From NCBI GenBank assembly GCA_963680875.1, contig OY804584.1:93928031-93992030 (forward strand): a DNA stretch of 64,000 nucleotides, given 5' to 3'. Numbering within the stretch: the first letter of the stretch is position 1; every line of letters starts with the position of its first letter. The translations under genes were made by a program, and so were the position numbers. Shown one piece after another: positions 40,261 to 49,344 of the stretch. The DNA comes from Bathymodiolus brooksi (taxonomy: Eukaryota > Mollusca > Bivalvia > Mytilida > Modiolidae). The notes under the pieces were generated by a model. The model did not search any database and was not told where the DNA came from. It saw only the letters and a list, made by a program, of their open reading frames with translations.

Positions 40261-43200
40261 CTTAGGTGACAACACGGACCAGAGCTAGCTTATAAACTTA
40301 GGTGAAAACACGGACCAGAGCTAGCTTATAAACTTAGGTGACAACACGGACCAGAGCTAGCTTATAAACTTAGGTGACAACACGGACCAGAGCTAGTTTA
40401 TAAACCTAGGTGACAACACGGACCAGAGCTAGCTTATAAACCTAGGTGACAACATGGATCAGAGCTAGCTTATAAACTTAGGTGACAACACGGACCAGAG
40501 CTAGCTTATAAACCTAGGTGACAACACGGACCAGAGCTAGCTTATAAACTTAGGTGACAACACGGACCAGAGCTAGCTTATAAACTTAGGTGAAAACACG
40601 GACCAGAGCTAGCTTATAAACTTAGGTGACAACACGGATCAGAGCTAGCTTATAAACGTAGGTGAAAACACGGTCCAGAGCTAGCTTATTAATTTAGGTG
40701 ACAACACGGACCAGAGCTAGCTTATAAACTTAGGTGAAAACACGGACCAGAGCTAGCTTATAAACTTAGGTGACAACACGGACCAGAGCTAGCTTATAAA
40801 CTTAGGTGACAACACGGACCAGAGCTAGCTTATAAACTTAGGTGAAAACACGGACCAGAGCTAGCTTATAAACTTAGGTGACAACACGGACCAGAGCTAG
40901 CTTATAAACCTAGGTGACAACACGGACCAGAGCTAGCTTATAAACCTAGGTGACAACATGGATCAGAGCTAGCTTATAAACTTAGGTGAAAACACGGACC
41001 AGAGCTAGCTTATAAACTTAGGTGAAAACACGGACCAGAGCTAGCTTATAAACTTAGGTGACAACACGGACCAGAGCTAGCTTATAAACTTAGGTGACAA
41101 CATGGATCAGAGCTAGCTTATAAACTTAGGTGACAACACGGACCAGAGCTAGCTTATAAACTTAGGTGACAACACAGACCAGAGCTAACTTATAAACTTA
41201 GGTGAAAACACGGACCAGAGCTAGCTTATAAACTTAGGTGACAACACGGACCAGAGCTAGCTTATAAACTTAGGTGACAACACGGACCAGAGCTAGTTTA
41301 TAAACCTAGGTGACAACACGGACCAGAGCTAGCTTATAAACTTAGGTGACAACACGGACCAGAGCTAGCTTATAAACTTAGGTGACAACACCCACCAGAG
41401 ATAGCTTGTAAACGTAGGTGAAAACACGGCCCAGAGCTAGCTTATAAACTTAAGTGAAAACACGGACCAGAGCTAGCTTATAAACTTAGGTGAAAACACG
41501 GACCAGAGCTACATGTAGCTTATAAACTTAGGTGACAACACGGACCAGAGCTAGCTTATAAACTTAGGTGACAACACGCACCAGAGCTAGCTTATAAACT
41601 TAGGTGAAAACACGGACCAGAGCTAGCTTATAAACTTAGGTGAAAACACGGACCAGAGCTAGCTTATAAACTTAGGTGACAACACGGACCAGAGCTAGCT
41701 TATAAACTTAGGTGACAACACGGACCAGAGCTAGTTTATAAACCTAGGTGACAACACGGACCAGAGCTAGCTTATAGACCTAGGTGACAACATGGATCAG
41801 AGCTAGCTTATAAACTTAGGTGACAACACGGACCAGAGCTAGTTTATAAACCTAGGTGACAACACGGACCAGAGCTAGCTTATAAACTTAGGTGACAACA
41901 CGGACCAGAGCTAGCTTATAAACTTAGGTGAAAACACGGACCAGAGCTAGCTTATAAACTTAGGTGACAACACGGATCAGAGCTAGCTTATAAACGTAGG
42001 TGAAAACACGGTCCAGAGCTAGCTTATTAATTTAGGTGACAACACGGACCAGAGCTAGCTTATAAACTTAGGTGAAAACACGGACCAGAGCTAGCTTATA
42101 AACTTAGGTGACAACACGGACCAGAGCTAGCTTATAAACTTAGGTGACAACACGGACCAGAGCTAGCTTATAAACTTAGGTGAAAACACGGACCAGAGCT
42201 AGCTTATAAACTTAGGTGACAACACGGACCAGAGCTAGCTTATAAACCTAGGTGACAACACGGACCAGAGCTAGCTTATAAACCTAGGTGACAACATGGA
42301 TCAGAGCTAGCTTATAAACTTAGGTGAAAACACGGACCAGAGCTAGCTTATAAACTTAGGTGAAAACACGGACCAGAGCTAGCTTATAAACTTAGGTGAC
42401 AACACGGACCAGAGCTAGCTTATAAACTTAGGTGACAACATGGATCAGAGCTAGCTTATAAACTTAGGTGACAACACGGACCAGAGCTAGCTTATAAACT
42501 TAGGTGACAACACGGACCAGAGCTAGCTTATAAACTTAGGTGAAAACACGGACCAGAGCTAGCTTATAAACTTAGGTGACAACACGGACCAGAGCTAGCT
42601 TATAAACTTAGGTGACAACACGGACCAGAGCTAGTTTATAAACCTAGGTGACAACACGGACCAGAGCTAGCTTATAAACTTAGGTGACAACACGGACCAG
42701 AGCTAGCTTATAAACTTAGGTGACAACACCCACCAGAGATAGCTTGTAAACGTAGGTGAAAACACGGCCCAGAGCTAGCTTATAAACTTAAGTGAAAACA
42801 CGGACCAGAGCTAGCTTATAAACTTAGGTGAAAACACGGACCAGAGCTACATGTAGCTTATAAACTTAGGTGACAACACGGACCAGAGCTAGCTTATAAA
42901 CTTAGGTGAAAACACGGACCAGAGCTAGCTTATAAACTTAGGTGACAACACGGACCAGAGCTAGCTTGTAAACGTAGGTGAAAACATGGCCCAGAGCTAG
43001 CTTATAAACTTAAGTGAAAACACGGACCAGAGCTAGCTTATAAACTTAGGTGAAAACACGGACCAGAGCTACATGTAGCTTATAAACTTAGGTGACAACA
43101 CGGACCAGAGCTAGCTTATAAACTTAGGTGACAACACGGACCAGAGCTAGCTTATAAACTTAGGTGACAACACGGACCAGAGCTAGCTTATAAACTTAGG

Positions 43201-43410
43201 TGACAACACGGACCAGAGCTAGCTTATAAACATAGGTGACAACACGGACCAGAGCTAGCTTATAAACTTAGGTGACAACACGGACCAGAGCTAGCTTATA
43301 AACTTAGGTGACAACACCCACCAGAGCTAGCTTATAAACTTAGGTGACAACACCCACCAGAGCTAGCTTATAAACTTAGGTGACAACACGGACCAGAGCT
43401 AGCTTATAAA
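40261..43410. repeat. 3,150-bp higher-order repeat, copy B
   Basis: This is the adjacent copy of 37111-40260. I found about five single-base differences over 3,150 bp. Examples are GCTAGC at 38038 against GCTAAC at 41188, CACGAACC near 39689 against CACGGACC, and a TATAGACC unit near 41776. The near identity implies recent duplication. A third copy starts after 43410 but diverges after about 90 bases, shortly before the array ends. Confidence 0.9.
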
Positions 43411-43612
43411 CTTAGGTGACAACACGGACCAGAGCTAGCTTATAAACTTAGGTGAAAACACGGACCAGAGCTAGCTTATAAACTTAGGTGACAACACGGA
43501 CCAGAGCTAGCTTGTAAACGTAGGTGAAAACACGGCCCAGAGCTAGCTTATAAACTTAAGTGAAAACACGGACCAGAGTTAGCTTATAAACTTAGGTCAA
43601 AACACGGACCAG

Positions 43613-43646
43613 AGCTACATGTAGCTTATAAACTTAGGTGGAAACA
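43613..43646. repeat. Right terminus of the satellite array
   Basis: The last recognisable unit holds a 14-bp palindrome (43613-43626) and the start of a further unit reading AACTTAGGTGGAAACA. Immediately after comes unrelated AT-rich sequence. The last 90 or so bases carry private changes (GAGTT for GAGCT, GGTCAA for GGTGAA, GGTGGAAAC). This is the usual pattern for array edges, which are homogenised less often. No transposon or target duplication marks the junction. Confidence 0.85.
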
Positions 43647-44120
43647 TAGAGAGATGGATTAGCATAAGACTCATCGTTTCCCAAAATAAAAAAACATTTC
43701 CTAAAACGTAAAAGTAAACGATTCGAAATGTAGTGACTGATATTGTAGGACTTTGTACAGTATACTTGACTATGCCTTTATTCACCCACAGGAATCTGAA
43801 ATTTTATAAATAAAATACTTCAGACGCTGTTATTTTACTATCCACATATTTTCACTATCTGCATATAAAGACGGAGAGGACTTCTAGTTCTACACAAAAT
43901 TTATATTCTTTATTCAAGCACCTTTATCCACAAACGGATGTTACCATTCGATTCAATGCAATATTGTTTTACTGTAAATAAAGCCTAAAACAATTTACCA
44001 CTTGAATGTTGTTTTCTGTCAGCCAATTATCATTTTGAACATATTGTTGTTTTAACACTTTGGAATCGAGAGCCAGAAGTGATCGGAAATTGGAACAGAA
44101 TTGCAGCAAAATATGTGGTA
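43647..44120. other. AT-rich flank of the satellite, no feature recognised
   Basis: This is unique-looking AT-rich DNA with scattered poly-A and poly-T. It has no long open frame, no satellite unit and no repeat shared with the rest of the window that I can see. AATAAA-like strings occur (for example near 43,975) but without context. Confidence 0.6.
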
Positions 44121-44470
44121 TGAGTACGTAATTGTTGTTTAACACTAAAAGAGCTATTTTTCATCTAGATTTTGTATATCATAGCGAGAACAAATTACAT
44201 TCAATGAAATGATGATGATATCAGCTTTGTACTAGACCAAGAGCTTAATTGGATCTATATAGGGCTAGCTTACTGAAACAAGTCTGTGGGTAGACGTGTC
44301 ACTCCACTCAGACACATTATCCTGATTCTGAGTCAACCAGTCTGTGTTCTTACTCCTTAATAATAGTGGAAAAGCAGCAACTATCCATTTTTTTGTAATC
44401 TTTGATTTTACCCAAACCGAGGCTCAAACCCACTTGAGACGAGGACACTAACCATTGCACCACATATGAG
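44121..44470 (-). mobile_element. tRNA-headed SINE, MetaSINE-like, reverse orientation, diverged
   Basis: Read on the minus strand, the tRNA-like head carries an A box (44452-44462, TGGTGCAATGG) and a B box (44420-44433, GGTTTGAGCC). A central domain follows, with CAGAATCAGGATAATGTG and a GACTTGTTTCAGTAAGCTAG stretch. The tail (44121-44240) has the ATC-rich linker and a degraded TTAAACAACAATTACG end. Layout and length (about 350 bp) match the fuller copies at 46513 and 49475. I assign the central domain to the MetaSINE type from memory. The RNA polymerase III boxes are seen directly. The copy is old and has no clear target-site duplication. Confidence 0.75.
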
Positions 44471-44520
44471 GTGAATATGCATTATGTATTGATATAACAA
44501 GGTGCTCAAATATTGAATGA

Positions 44521-44760
44521 GGCCAAATAAAAGTATATGTGTGGTTCCGATTACATTAAAATAAAAAACAGGGTATGTAAAAATAAAATGTAGGTAGGGA
44601 TTTTATTTTATTTTATATATTTTTTTACATTGATTCTATGGGAGTGACATTGTGACTTTAACAGTGCTTATTGCAAAATGGCAAAACAATCTTTAAGGTA
44701 GGGGCTAAAAATTAGGGTAGGTAGGGTAACTGGAACCACGAATATATTTTTTATTTGGCC
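44521..44760. mobile_element. MITE with 33-bp terminal inverted repeats
   Basis: The element begins GGCCAAATAAAAGTATATG and ends with ATATATTTTTTATTTGGCC. The left 33 bases and the reverse complement of the right end (44728-44760) match apart from a few changes and share the GTGGTTCC motif. Flanking TGA on both sides (44518-44520 and 44761-44763) could be a 3-bp target-site duplication. At about 240 bp with no open frame it is a non-autonomous DNA transposon. It was placed about 50 bp beyond the SINE at 44121-44470. The superfamily is not certain. Confidence 0.75.
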
Positions 44761-44929
44761 TGATGACATTGTAATAAAAAGAAATTCAAAAGTGTTCACT
44801 TCCCATATTTATTTTTTATATTTGGTTTTGGAATTGTGTATAAGTGTTCTTATCAACATATGTCTGAATACCTATTTTTACTCATATTAAATGAATCGTG
44901 TTTCTTTTTAGTCTTTAAAAGGTGAGTTA

Positions 44930-44982
44930 GGGTCATGGTAATTAACGCCACTTTCAACAATATTTCAGTCATATCGTGGTCT
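44930..44982 (-). mobile_element. Fragment of the 3' tail of a RUDI/V-SINE-like element
   Basis: The minus strand reads CACGATATGACTGAAATATT followed by GTTGAAAGTGGCGTTAA. This is the same tail as the element at 45481-45740, but only the last 50 or so bases are present. It is a severely truncated copy. The surrounding 44,761-45,070 holds nothing else recognisable. Confidence 0.6.
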
Positions 44983-45070
44983 TTAAAAGTATATCAAATA
45001 CATTAAGACGGATTATTTAAAAAAAAATTAATTCTGGTTGTCATTTCAGACCTGGCCCTTTTTCACAGTC

Positions 45071-45302
45071 TGATTAACATAACGGGTGCCACTAGTGGAC
45101 CAGGAACTGCCTATGTCCCGGAGCACCTGCGTTCACCCCCAGTTTTTAGTGGGGTTCGTGTTACTCAATCTTTAGTTTTATGTGTATGTTTTGTAGATCG
45201 TTGTTTGTTCTTTTGTCCTTTTTCTTTTGTCCATTGTGTTGTCTGTTCTTCGTCGATATACGGATTCTGATTACCTCTTTGGTATCTTCAACTTTTCTTA
45301 TC
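45071..45302 (+). mobile_element. Interspersed repeat family A, near-complete copy 1
   Basis: The copy starts with ATTAACATAACGGGTGCCAC, passes through CTAGTGGACCAGGAACTGCC, GTTCACCCCCAG, GTGGGGTTCGTGTTACTC and TTGTAGATCGTTGTTTGT, and ends CGGATTCTGATTACCTC-TTTGGTATCTTCAAC. At least seven further copies or fragments lie in this window on both strands. Several lack the 5' part, as retroelements often do. No inverted termini were found. I recall similar sequence as very common in mussel (Mytilus) genomes and 3' untranslated regions, but cannot name its class. A 71-codon open frame over this copy is incidental. Confidence 0.7.
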
Positions 45303-45480
45303 TTTATTGTAGATTATAAGAATATTGTGCATCAAATTATCACTAGGATAGGCATGATAAAGAAAGCAAAGATCAACCCAAATAGCAATGTTTGAAATTG
45401 ATCCTGCATGTAGCTAAACAGTTGATTTTCTTATTTTAAATAATATAAACATGATAAACAAGTATCATATTTGCATTAGG

Positions 45481-45740
45481 GGCCGTCGTGGTCATGATCG
45501 TATGGTAGTTTACAACTACATATCCAATCAGTGTCTATCACCACTAAAGTTGTTCGTTTGAATACCGTTCATGGCGTGCATTCGATACAATATTATGTGA
45601 TAAAGTTTGTCAGTGACTTGCGACAAGAGCCGTGATTTCCTCCCGGTTCTCCGGTTTCGTCCACCAATAAAACTGACCGCCACCATATAACTGAACATAT
45701 TGTTGAAAGTGGCGTTAAATACCATAACCATAAACATAAC
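45481..45740 (+). mobile_element. tRNA-headed SINE, RUDI/V-SINE-like
   Basis: The head begins GGCCGTCGTGGTCATGATCG and has a B-box-like GTTTGAATACC at 45556-45566. The body contains CTCCCGGTTCTCCGGTTTCG and CACCAATAAAACTGACCGCC. The tail is ATATAACTGAACATATTGTT-GAAAGTGGCGTTAAAT followed by an ACCATA-type simple repeat. From memory this body and tail resemble the RUDI element of molluscs. It differs from the other SINE family here in head and body but shares the GGCGTTAAA tail. The antisense open frame across it is incidental. Confidence 0.65.
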
Positions 45741-45847
45741 CCGATTGTTTTTTATGGAATTCATGTTTCATTTATATTATTTGTAAAGATACTGTATAAT
45801 GATGTCCAACATGATTTCTATATCAGATGATGTTCATGTCGTTTAAC

Positions 45848-46036
45848 AGTAACACGACAGGTGTCACAAGTGGAGCAGGAATTGAGTACCCTTTATGAAC
45901 AACTGAGTTCACTCTCGTTTTTTGGGGTTCGTGTTGCTCGATCTTTTTTTTCTGTATAATGTTTTGTAGATCAGTTTGTCCGTTTAATTTTGGCAATTGT
46001 ATTGTCTGTTCTTCGATTTACAGCTTCTGATTGAAT
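45848..46036 (+). mobile_element. Interspersed repeat family A, diverged copy 2
   Basis: TAACACGACAGGTGTCACAA, GTGGAGCAGGAATTGAG, GAGTTCACTCTCG and GGGGTTCGTGTTGCTCGATC follow in the order seen in copy 1. CTTCGATTTACAGCTTCTG lies at the 3' end. Divergence and small indels show an older insertion. It runs directly into a fragment of another repeat at about 46,040. Confidence 0.65.
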
Positions 46037-46039
46037 GCC

Positions 46040-46105
46040 CAATGATGCCAGTTTGTCTGGATTGTCAATTCTAGATTGCCCCTTCTGCTTTCTCTAACGT
46101 TTATT
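46040..46105 (+). repeat. Repeat C fragment, shared with 50,195-50,270
   Basis: CCAGTTTGTCTGGATTGTC, ATTCTAGATTGCCCC and GCTTTCTCTAACG match the reverse complement of 50,195-50,270 with few changes. A shorter echo (GATCGGCCGTTCGGTTTACT) lies near 48,220. It may be a 3' extension of family A, since it follows a family A copy here and near 48.2 kb. Confidence 0.5.
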
Positions 46106-46389
46106 TAAGAAAACCTGATGATTACTTGACGAGTGTCAATAGTAGTATTTAAGTTTTTAACACTTATATAAATATTTATTTAGTTTTGATTATTTCCCTT
46201 TGACCGGTATTTGTAGAATTGTGATGTATACGAAAATGTACATGTCAGGCCCATGAAGGATAATTCATATTTAATAAATTGGGATGAGATCAGGTGATCT
46301 AGAGTATCAAACACTTTCAAAAAACGACTTATCTGTTATGCCTTAGCAAAAGTACGATTGAAAGAAATTAAGTCATAGAATATATATGA
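46106..46389. other. AT-rich spacer, nothing recognised
   Basis: No open frame, repeat unit or regulatory motif that I can support. It separates the family A and C fragments from the next family A remnant. Confidence 0.5.
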
Positions 46390-46500
46390 ACACATGACGG
46401 GTGTCCGATTTATAGAGCAGGAAAACACATAACCTCAATATATTTAGTTTTTGCTTTGTTTATTCTTTGCGTTTCTGCTGGTGTCCTTTATATAGCTGGT
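46390..46500 (+). mobile_element. Interspersed repeat family A, degraded fragment
   Basis: ACATGACGGGTGTCCGATTT and AGAGCAGGAAAACAC correspond to the start of family A. The rest (TTTAGTTTTTGC, TTCTGCTGGTGTCC) is only loosely similar. It is probably an old, partly deleted copy, directly left of the reverse SINE at 46513. Confidence 0.4.
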
Positions 46501-46512
46501 GTTATAGTATAT

Positions 46513-46878
46513 GGTGAGTGAGTGATAGTTGCTTTAACGCCGCCAAATCAACACATTTTCAGCTATAACATAGCGAGTACAAGCTAAAACCGACGAGATG
46601 GCAATAATGCCCGCTTTGTACTAGACCAATATGCTTTAGTTCTAGCTCCATGAAATAACAGGTAACGGATAGATATGTTACGCCATTCGGAAACATTACC
46701 CTGATTCCGAGCCAACCAGACATTGCTCTTACTCCTTAATGACGTGTATTTAGCGGAGAAGCAGCAAATACCTACTACAAATTTATAGTCTTTACTTTGC
46801 CCCGACCAAGTCTTCTCGAACCAACCCTCCATATACCGCACTAGAGGCGATCACACTGACCATTATACCACCGATGCG
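46513..46878 (-). mobile_element. Full-length MetaSINE-like SINE, reverse orientation
   Basis: Read on the minus strand this copy is complete. The tRNA head has its A box in 46860-46872 (GGTGGTATAATGG) and B box at 46815-46823 (GGTTCGAGA). The central domain contains GAGTAAGAGCAATGTC, TGGTTGGCTCGGAATCAGGG and TAATGTTTCCGAATGGCG. The tail is TATAGCTGAAAATGTGTTGA, then GGCGGCGTTAAAGC, ending in the simple repeat CACTCACTCACC (46513-46524). Length is about 366 bp. It is the clearest example of the family with its tail. An 85-codon frame on the minus strand is simply this SINE read through. Confidence 0.85.
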
Positions 46879-47574
46879 GTTGTTATAGAACATAGAATAG
46901 TATTATTGAAGTTATTTGAATGCGTGAGTGGTTGTTGATTAAAGCATATATATCTTTGTAAGAAAAAGCTTTTTTCTGTGAAATAATGACGAGTTGTCCG
47001 TTTTATTCTAGACAAAGCTGGATTTTTATGGTACTCGTGATACAATGAATAAACAAAAACCAACAAACAAAGAAACTCTCGCACCACCAGAATACTCCAA
47101 TTTCTAGCACAAAATTCGTAGAAACAGATACAAAATCGACACGTCTAAAACACATATTCAAAAAGGACCGCTCACTTTCCTGTCTTGGTACAGGCACTTC
47201 AATAAAAAGTGATGAGGTGAAACTAGTTTTATGGTGCCAAAGCCCTTCTTAGTGAAATGATGCGGTTATGCAAGCTTTTTCCACATGCGAGTGAAATACC
47301 AACTTACTTGGGTGATCAAAGTTGTTGTAAAGAACGCTGAATTCTAATTGTGAGGTTGGTTCATAGCATATTTATTCCTCGAGACAACTTAGTTGTCATA
47401 TGTACAATATTAGTGAAAGAGAGCTGATGGCATTTCCCATCATTTAAATATTAGATAGTACCAAAGGCTATCGGAGGACAAGACAAAACAGGGACACAAT
47501 GGTGAACATTGATTGAACCAAAGTCTAATTGCCAATGCCATCTATCATCATCTGTGCCCAAGCGATAGAATATG
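46879..47574. other. Spacer without recognised features
   Basis: AT-rich with two short antisense open frames (46,863-47,087 and 47,003-47,197) that overlap in different frames and resemble no protein I know. No repeat shared with the rest of the window was noticed. Confidence 0.5.
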
Positions 47575-47900
47575 ACAGAAACGCGTCGTGCGCGCTAAAT
47601 TTGATATCTACGTTATTTTTACTATCACTGGGTCGATACCTCTATTAGTACATGAGGTTATCATCCGCCCAGTAGTCAGTGTTTCGGCACTGACATGGTC
47701 TATTAGATATATTTTCAGTTCCTAAATAGTGTTCTCTTCCCTCAGACGTAGGTGACCGTAGCCGATTTTGGCTATCCTGTTTAGGTCCTTTGGTTTTATT
47801 GTTCCCAAAACTTTGGATTGTTTGGCTCTCCAATCTTTCGATTCTGAGCATACCTGATGAAGGTTATTCCAGAAACGTGTGAAATTTGATATCTACGTTG
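47575..47900 (+). mobile_element. Interspersed repeat family B, two tandem 3' ends
   Basis: The motif CAGAAACGCGTCGTGCGCGC with TTTGATATCTACGTT occurs at about 47,577. A related CCAGAAACGTGTGAAATTTG with ATATCTACGTTG occurs at about 47,869, some 293 bp later. Between them lie CCCTCAGACGTAGGTGACC, TTGGCTCTCCAATCTTTCG and GAGCATACCTGATGAAGG. The second motif closes a nearly full unit, and the first looks like the end of a preceding, deleted one. This repeat is common in mussel and oyster sequence as far as I recall. Family B also occurs at 53,098-53,270. Confidence 0.65.
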
Positions 47901-48065
47901 TAGTTATAGTTGGATATTCAGTGTGCTATTTCACTGAAACATTTCCTCATCGAGGCGGTTAACAGAAACTATAAGAAAAGGTTATATAACCGGTTTATCA
48001 GTTTTGTGCTGATACAATAAACTCTTATATACCTAAATTTTTATCACCACAAAAATTATACGGTC
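47901..48065. other. Short spacer
   Basis: AT-rich. No feature seen. Confidence 0.4.
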
Positions 48066-48260
48066 GTGATGTAGATTTTTCTTTTCTCTACCACAGACTT
48101 TTACCGAGCGGGAACTGTTTATCCTTCGCGAGCTCTTGGACTCACCTCCCGTGTTTTTTCTTGTTTTGTTTGTTTTGTGCTCAATGCTGTCTCTGTTTCT
48201 TGATTGCCAAGTCTTGATGATCGGCCGTTCGGTTTACTCTATTGTTTATTTGAGCTTATC
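48066..48260 (+). mobile_element. Degraded family A / repeat C remnant
   Basis: CGAGCGGGAACTGTTTATCC and GGACTCACCTCCCG align loosely with the CAGGAACTGCTTACC and GAGTTCACC parts of family A. TTGATTGCCAAG and GGCCGTTCGGTTTACTC echo repeat C. It is diverged beyond confident assignment. Confidence 0.35.
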
Positions 48261-48897
48261 AACTTAGTAAAAACACAAAACATAGAACCTCTTACAAAAG
48301 TATCACCATAATTCAAGATATATGTGGACTATAAAGGACAGTTGTATTCTGTTTGGTTTTAATCTTTTTGCACCGATCAATTCCAAGATATAAACCTGAA
48401 CTCTGATTCTGGTGGGGAAAATCATATTAATTAAATGCAGTTATATTGATAATTATTTCACACTCTATGAACAAGATTTAAGTACAGTATTACAACAAAT
48501 GAACTGTATTTTCATCAAGTTGTCTTTTAAATGTGGTGTTCGTAAGATGAAGATGATCATTTGTATCTAAGGCTATATTAAAGAGTAAGAACATCTGGAA
48601 GCTAATAGTACAACAGTCTTAATATACTCATGGATATGGATATTATATTTTACACAAGGAACGTCAACTATCTTAAACTTTATAGTGTTTTAGCAGAGAC
48701 TTTTTATCTTGGATTTATTACATTTTATGCGTGTGCACCGTTTGTTTTATATCATGGACTTTAATGGATTATTATTAATATTTTATGCTGCACTTGTAAA
48801 TACTACACATGGTTTTATTGGATATGGGATATTCTACATGCCAAATGGCATGGTTATCCTTAGAAGAATGTGAAGATACAGAGGTAGATAGGTAGGT
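48261..48897. other. AT-rich spacer, nothing recognised
   Basis: About 640 bp with long AT tracts and no frame over 60 codons. It ends in a small imperfect (TAGG)n / (GTAG)n run at 48,880-48,900. Confidence 0.5.
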
Positions 48898-48898
48898 A

Positions 48899-48944
48899 GG
48901 ATACCAAAGGGCTAATCAGAATTCAATGGCCAAAAGAAAAATAT
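48899..48944 (-). mobile_element. Short 3' fragment of family A
   Basis: GATACCAAAGGGCTAATCAG and CAATGGCCAAAAGAAAAA match the 3' end of family A on the minus strand, with the intermediate 30 or so bases deleted. It starts right after a short GTAG run. Confidence 0.5.
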
Positions 48945-49099
48945 CTCAATGGATATTTTTATGAATGCTAAATATGCAAAAGGATTGAGAGAGCAGAGGA
49001 TATAGCTATGAAATTATATACCCGCTTGAAAAGTATCCCTTCTGAGAAATGATATACTGAATATGGTATAGCGAATCGAGCGTTTCAATTGTCATGATA

Positions 49100-49290
49100 C
49101 CACATGGGTGGTGTAATGGTTAACATACACGCATTGTTTGTTGTAGATCAATAATATTGGTATATGCTGTTTCTCCACTAGGCAAGAAGTATGAAGAAAT
49201 AAGAGCAAAAACTCAAAGTCCGGATAACATATCCGAGTGGTGTGACACCTACCTCTGCAAAAGATGTTTATTACACTACTTGTTTTATTG
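49100..49290 (+). mobile_element. Degraded MetaSINE-like SINE, 5' two thirds
   Basis: The A box TGGTGTAATGG (49109-49119) is intact, but the B box region is eroded. The TTTCTCCACTAGGCAAGAAG and GTCCGGATAACATATCCGAG stretches correspond to the body of the copy at 49475, followed by a weak TTACACTACTTG. The ATC linker and tail are missing or unrecognisable. It lies in the same orientation as, and 185 bp upstream of, the better-preserved copy. Confidence 0.6.
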
Positions 49291-49344
49291 AGTGCAATAG
49301 GCATCCGCGATAAAATGCAATCGATACCACTGTATGTGGTAAAG

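Larger units (their letters stand above)
1..43646. repeat. 36-bp satellite array, about 1,200 tandem units, open at the left edge
   Basis: Every stretch from base 1 to about 43,646 is a head-to-tail copy of a 36-bp unit. It is recognisable by CTTAGGTGAAAACACGGACC followed by AGAGCTAGCTTATAAA. Five units fill exactly 180 bases, so the phase is easy to follow by eye. The consensus is about 42% GC with one CpG per unit (ACGG), against a clearly AT-richer flank. Common variants are CTT/CGT/CCT before AGG, AGG/AAG, GAAAAC/GACAAC, CACGG/CATGG, GACC/GTCC/GATC/GAGC/GCCC, CAGAG/CTGAG and TTATAA/TTGTAA. A few units are 35, 37 or 42 bp long. The consensus contains stops in all three frames of both strands, which explains the absence of open frames. 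No transposon, gene or other sequence interrupts the array. The left end lies outside the window. I do not recognise the unit as a named satellite. Centromeric, pericentromeric or other heterochromatic location is possible but cannot be judged from sequence alone. Confidence 0.97.

Noticed and set aside
1..43646. CRISPR array reading of the 36-bp periodic repeat
   Set aside because: Units are directly adjacent with no unique spacers, the variants are shared in blocks, and the sequence context is eukaryotic.
1..43646. CENP-B-box-like motif in the satellite
   Set aside because: No sequence resembling the mammalian CENP-B box was seen in the consensus or common variants, so a centromere call cannot rest on it.
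44261..44290. The 36-bp satellite also derived from the SINE
   Set aside because: They share only GCTAGCTTA plus loosely similar neighbours with the SINE copy here, which is too short for a claim, unlike the 57-bp repeat.
46584..46841. 85-codon minus-strand open frame
   Set aside because: It lies wholly inside the reverse SINE at 46,513-46,878.
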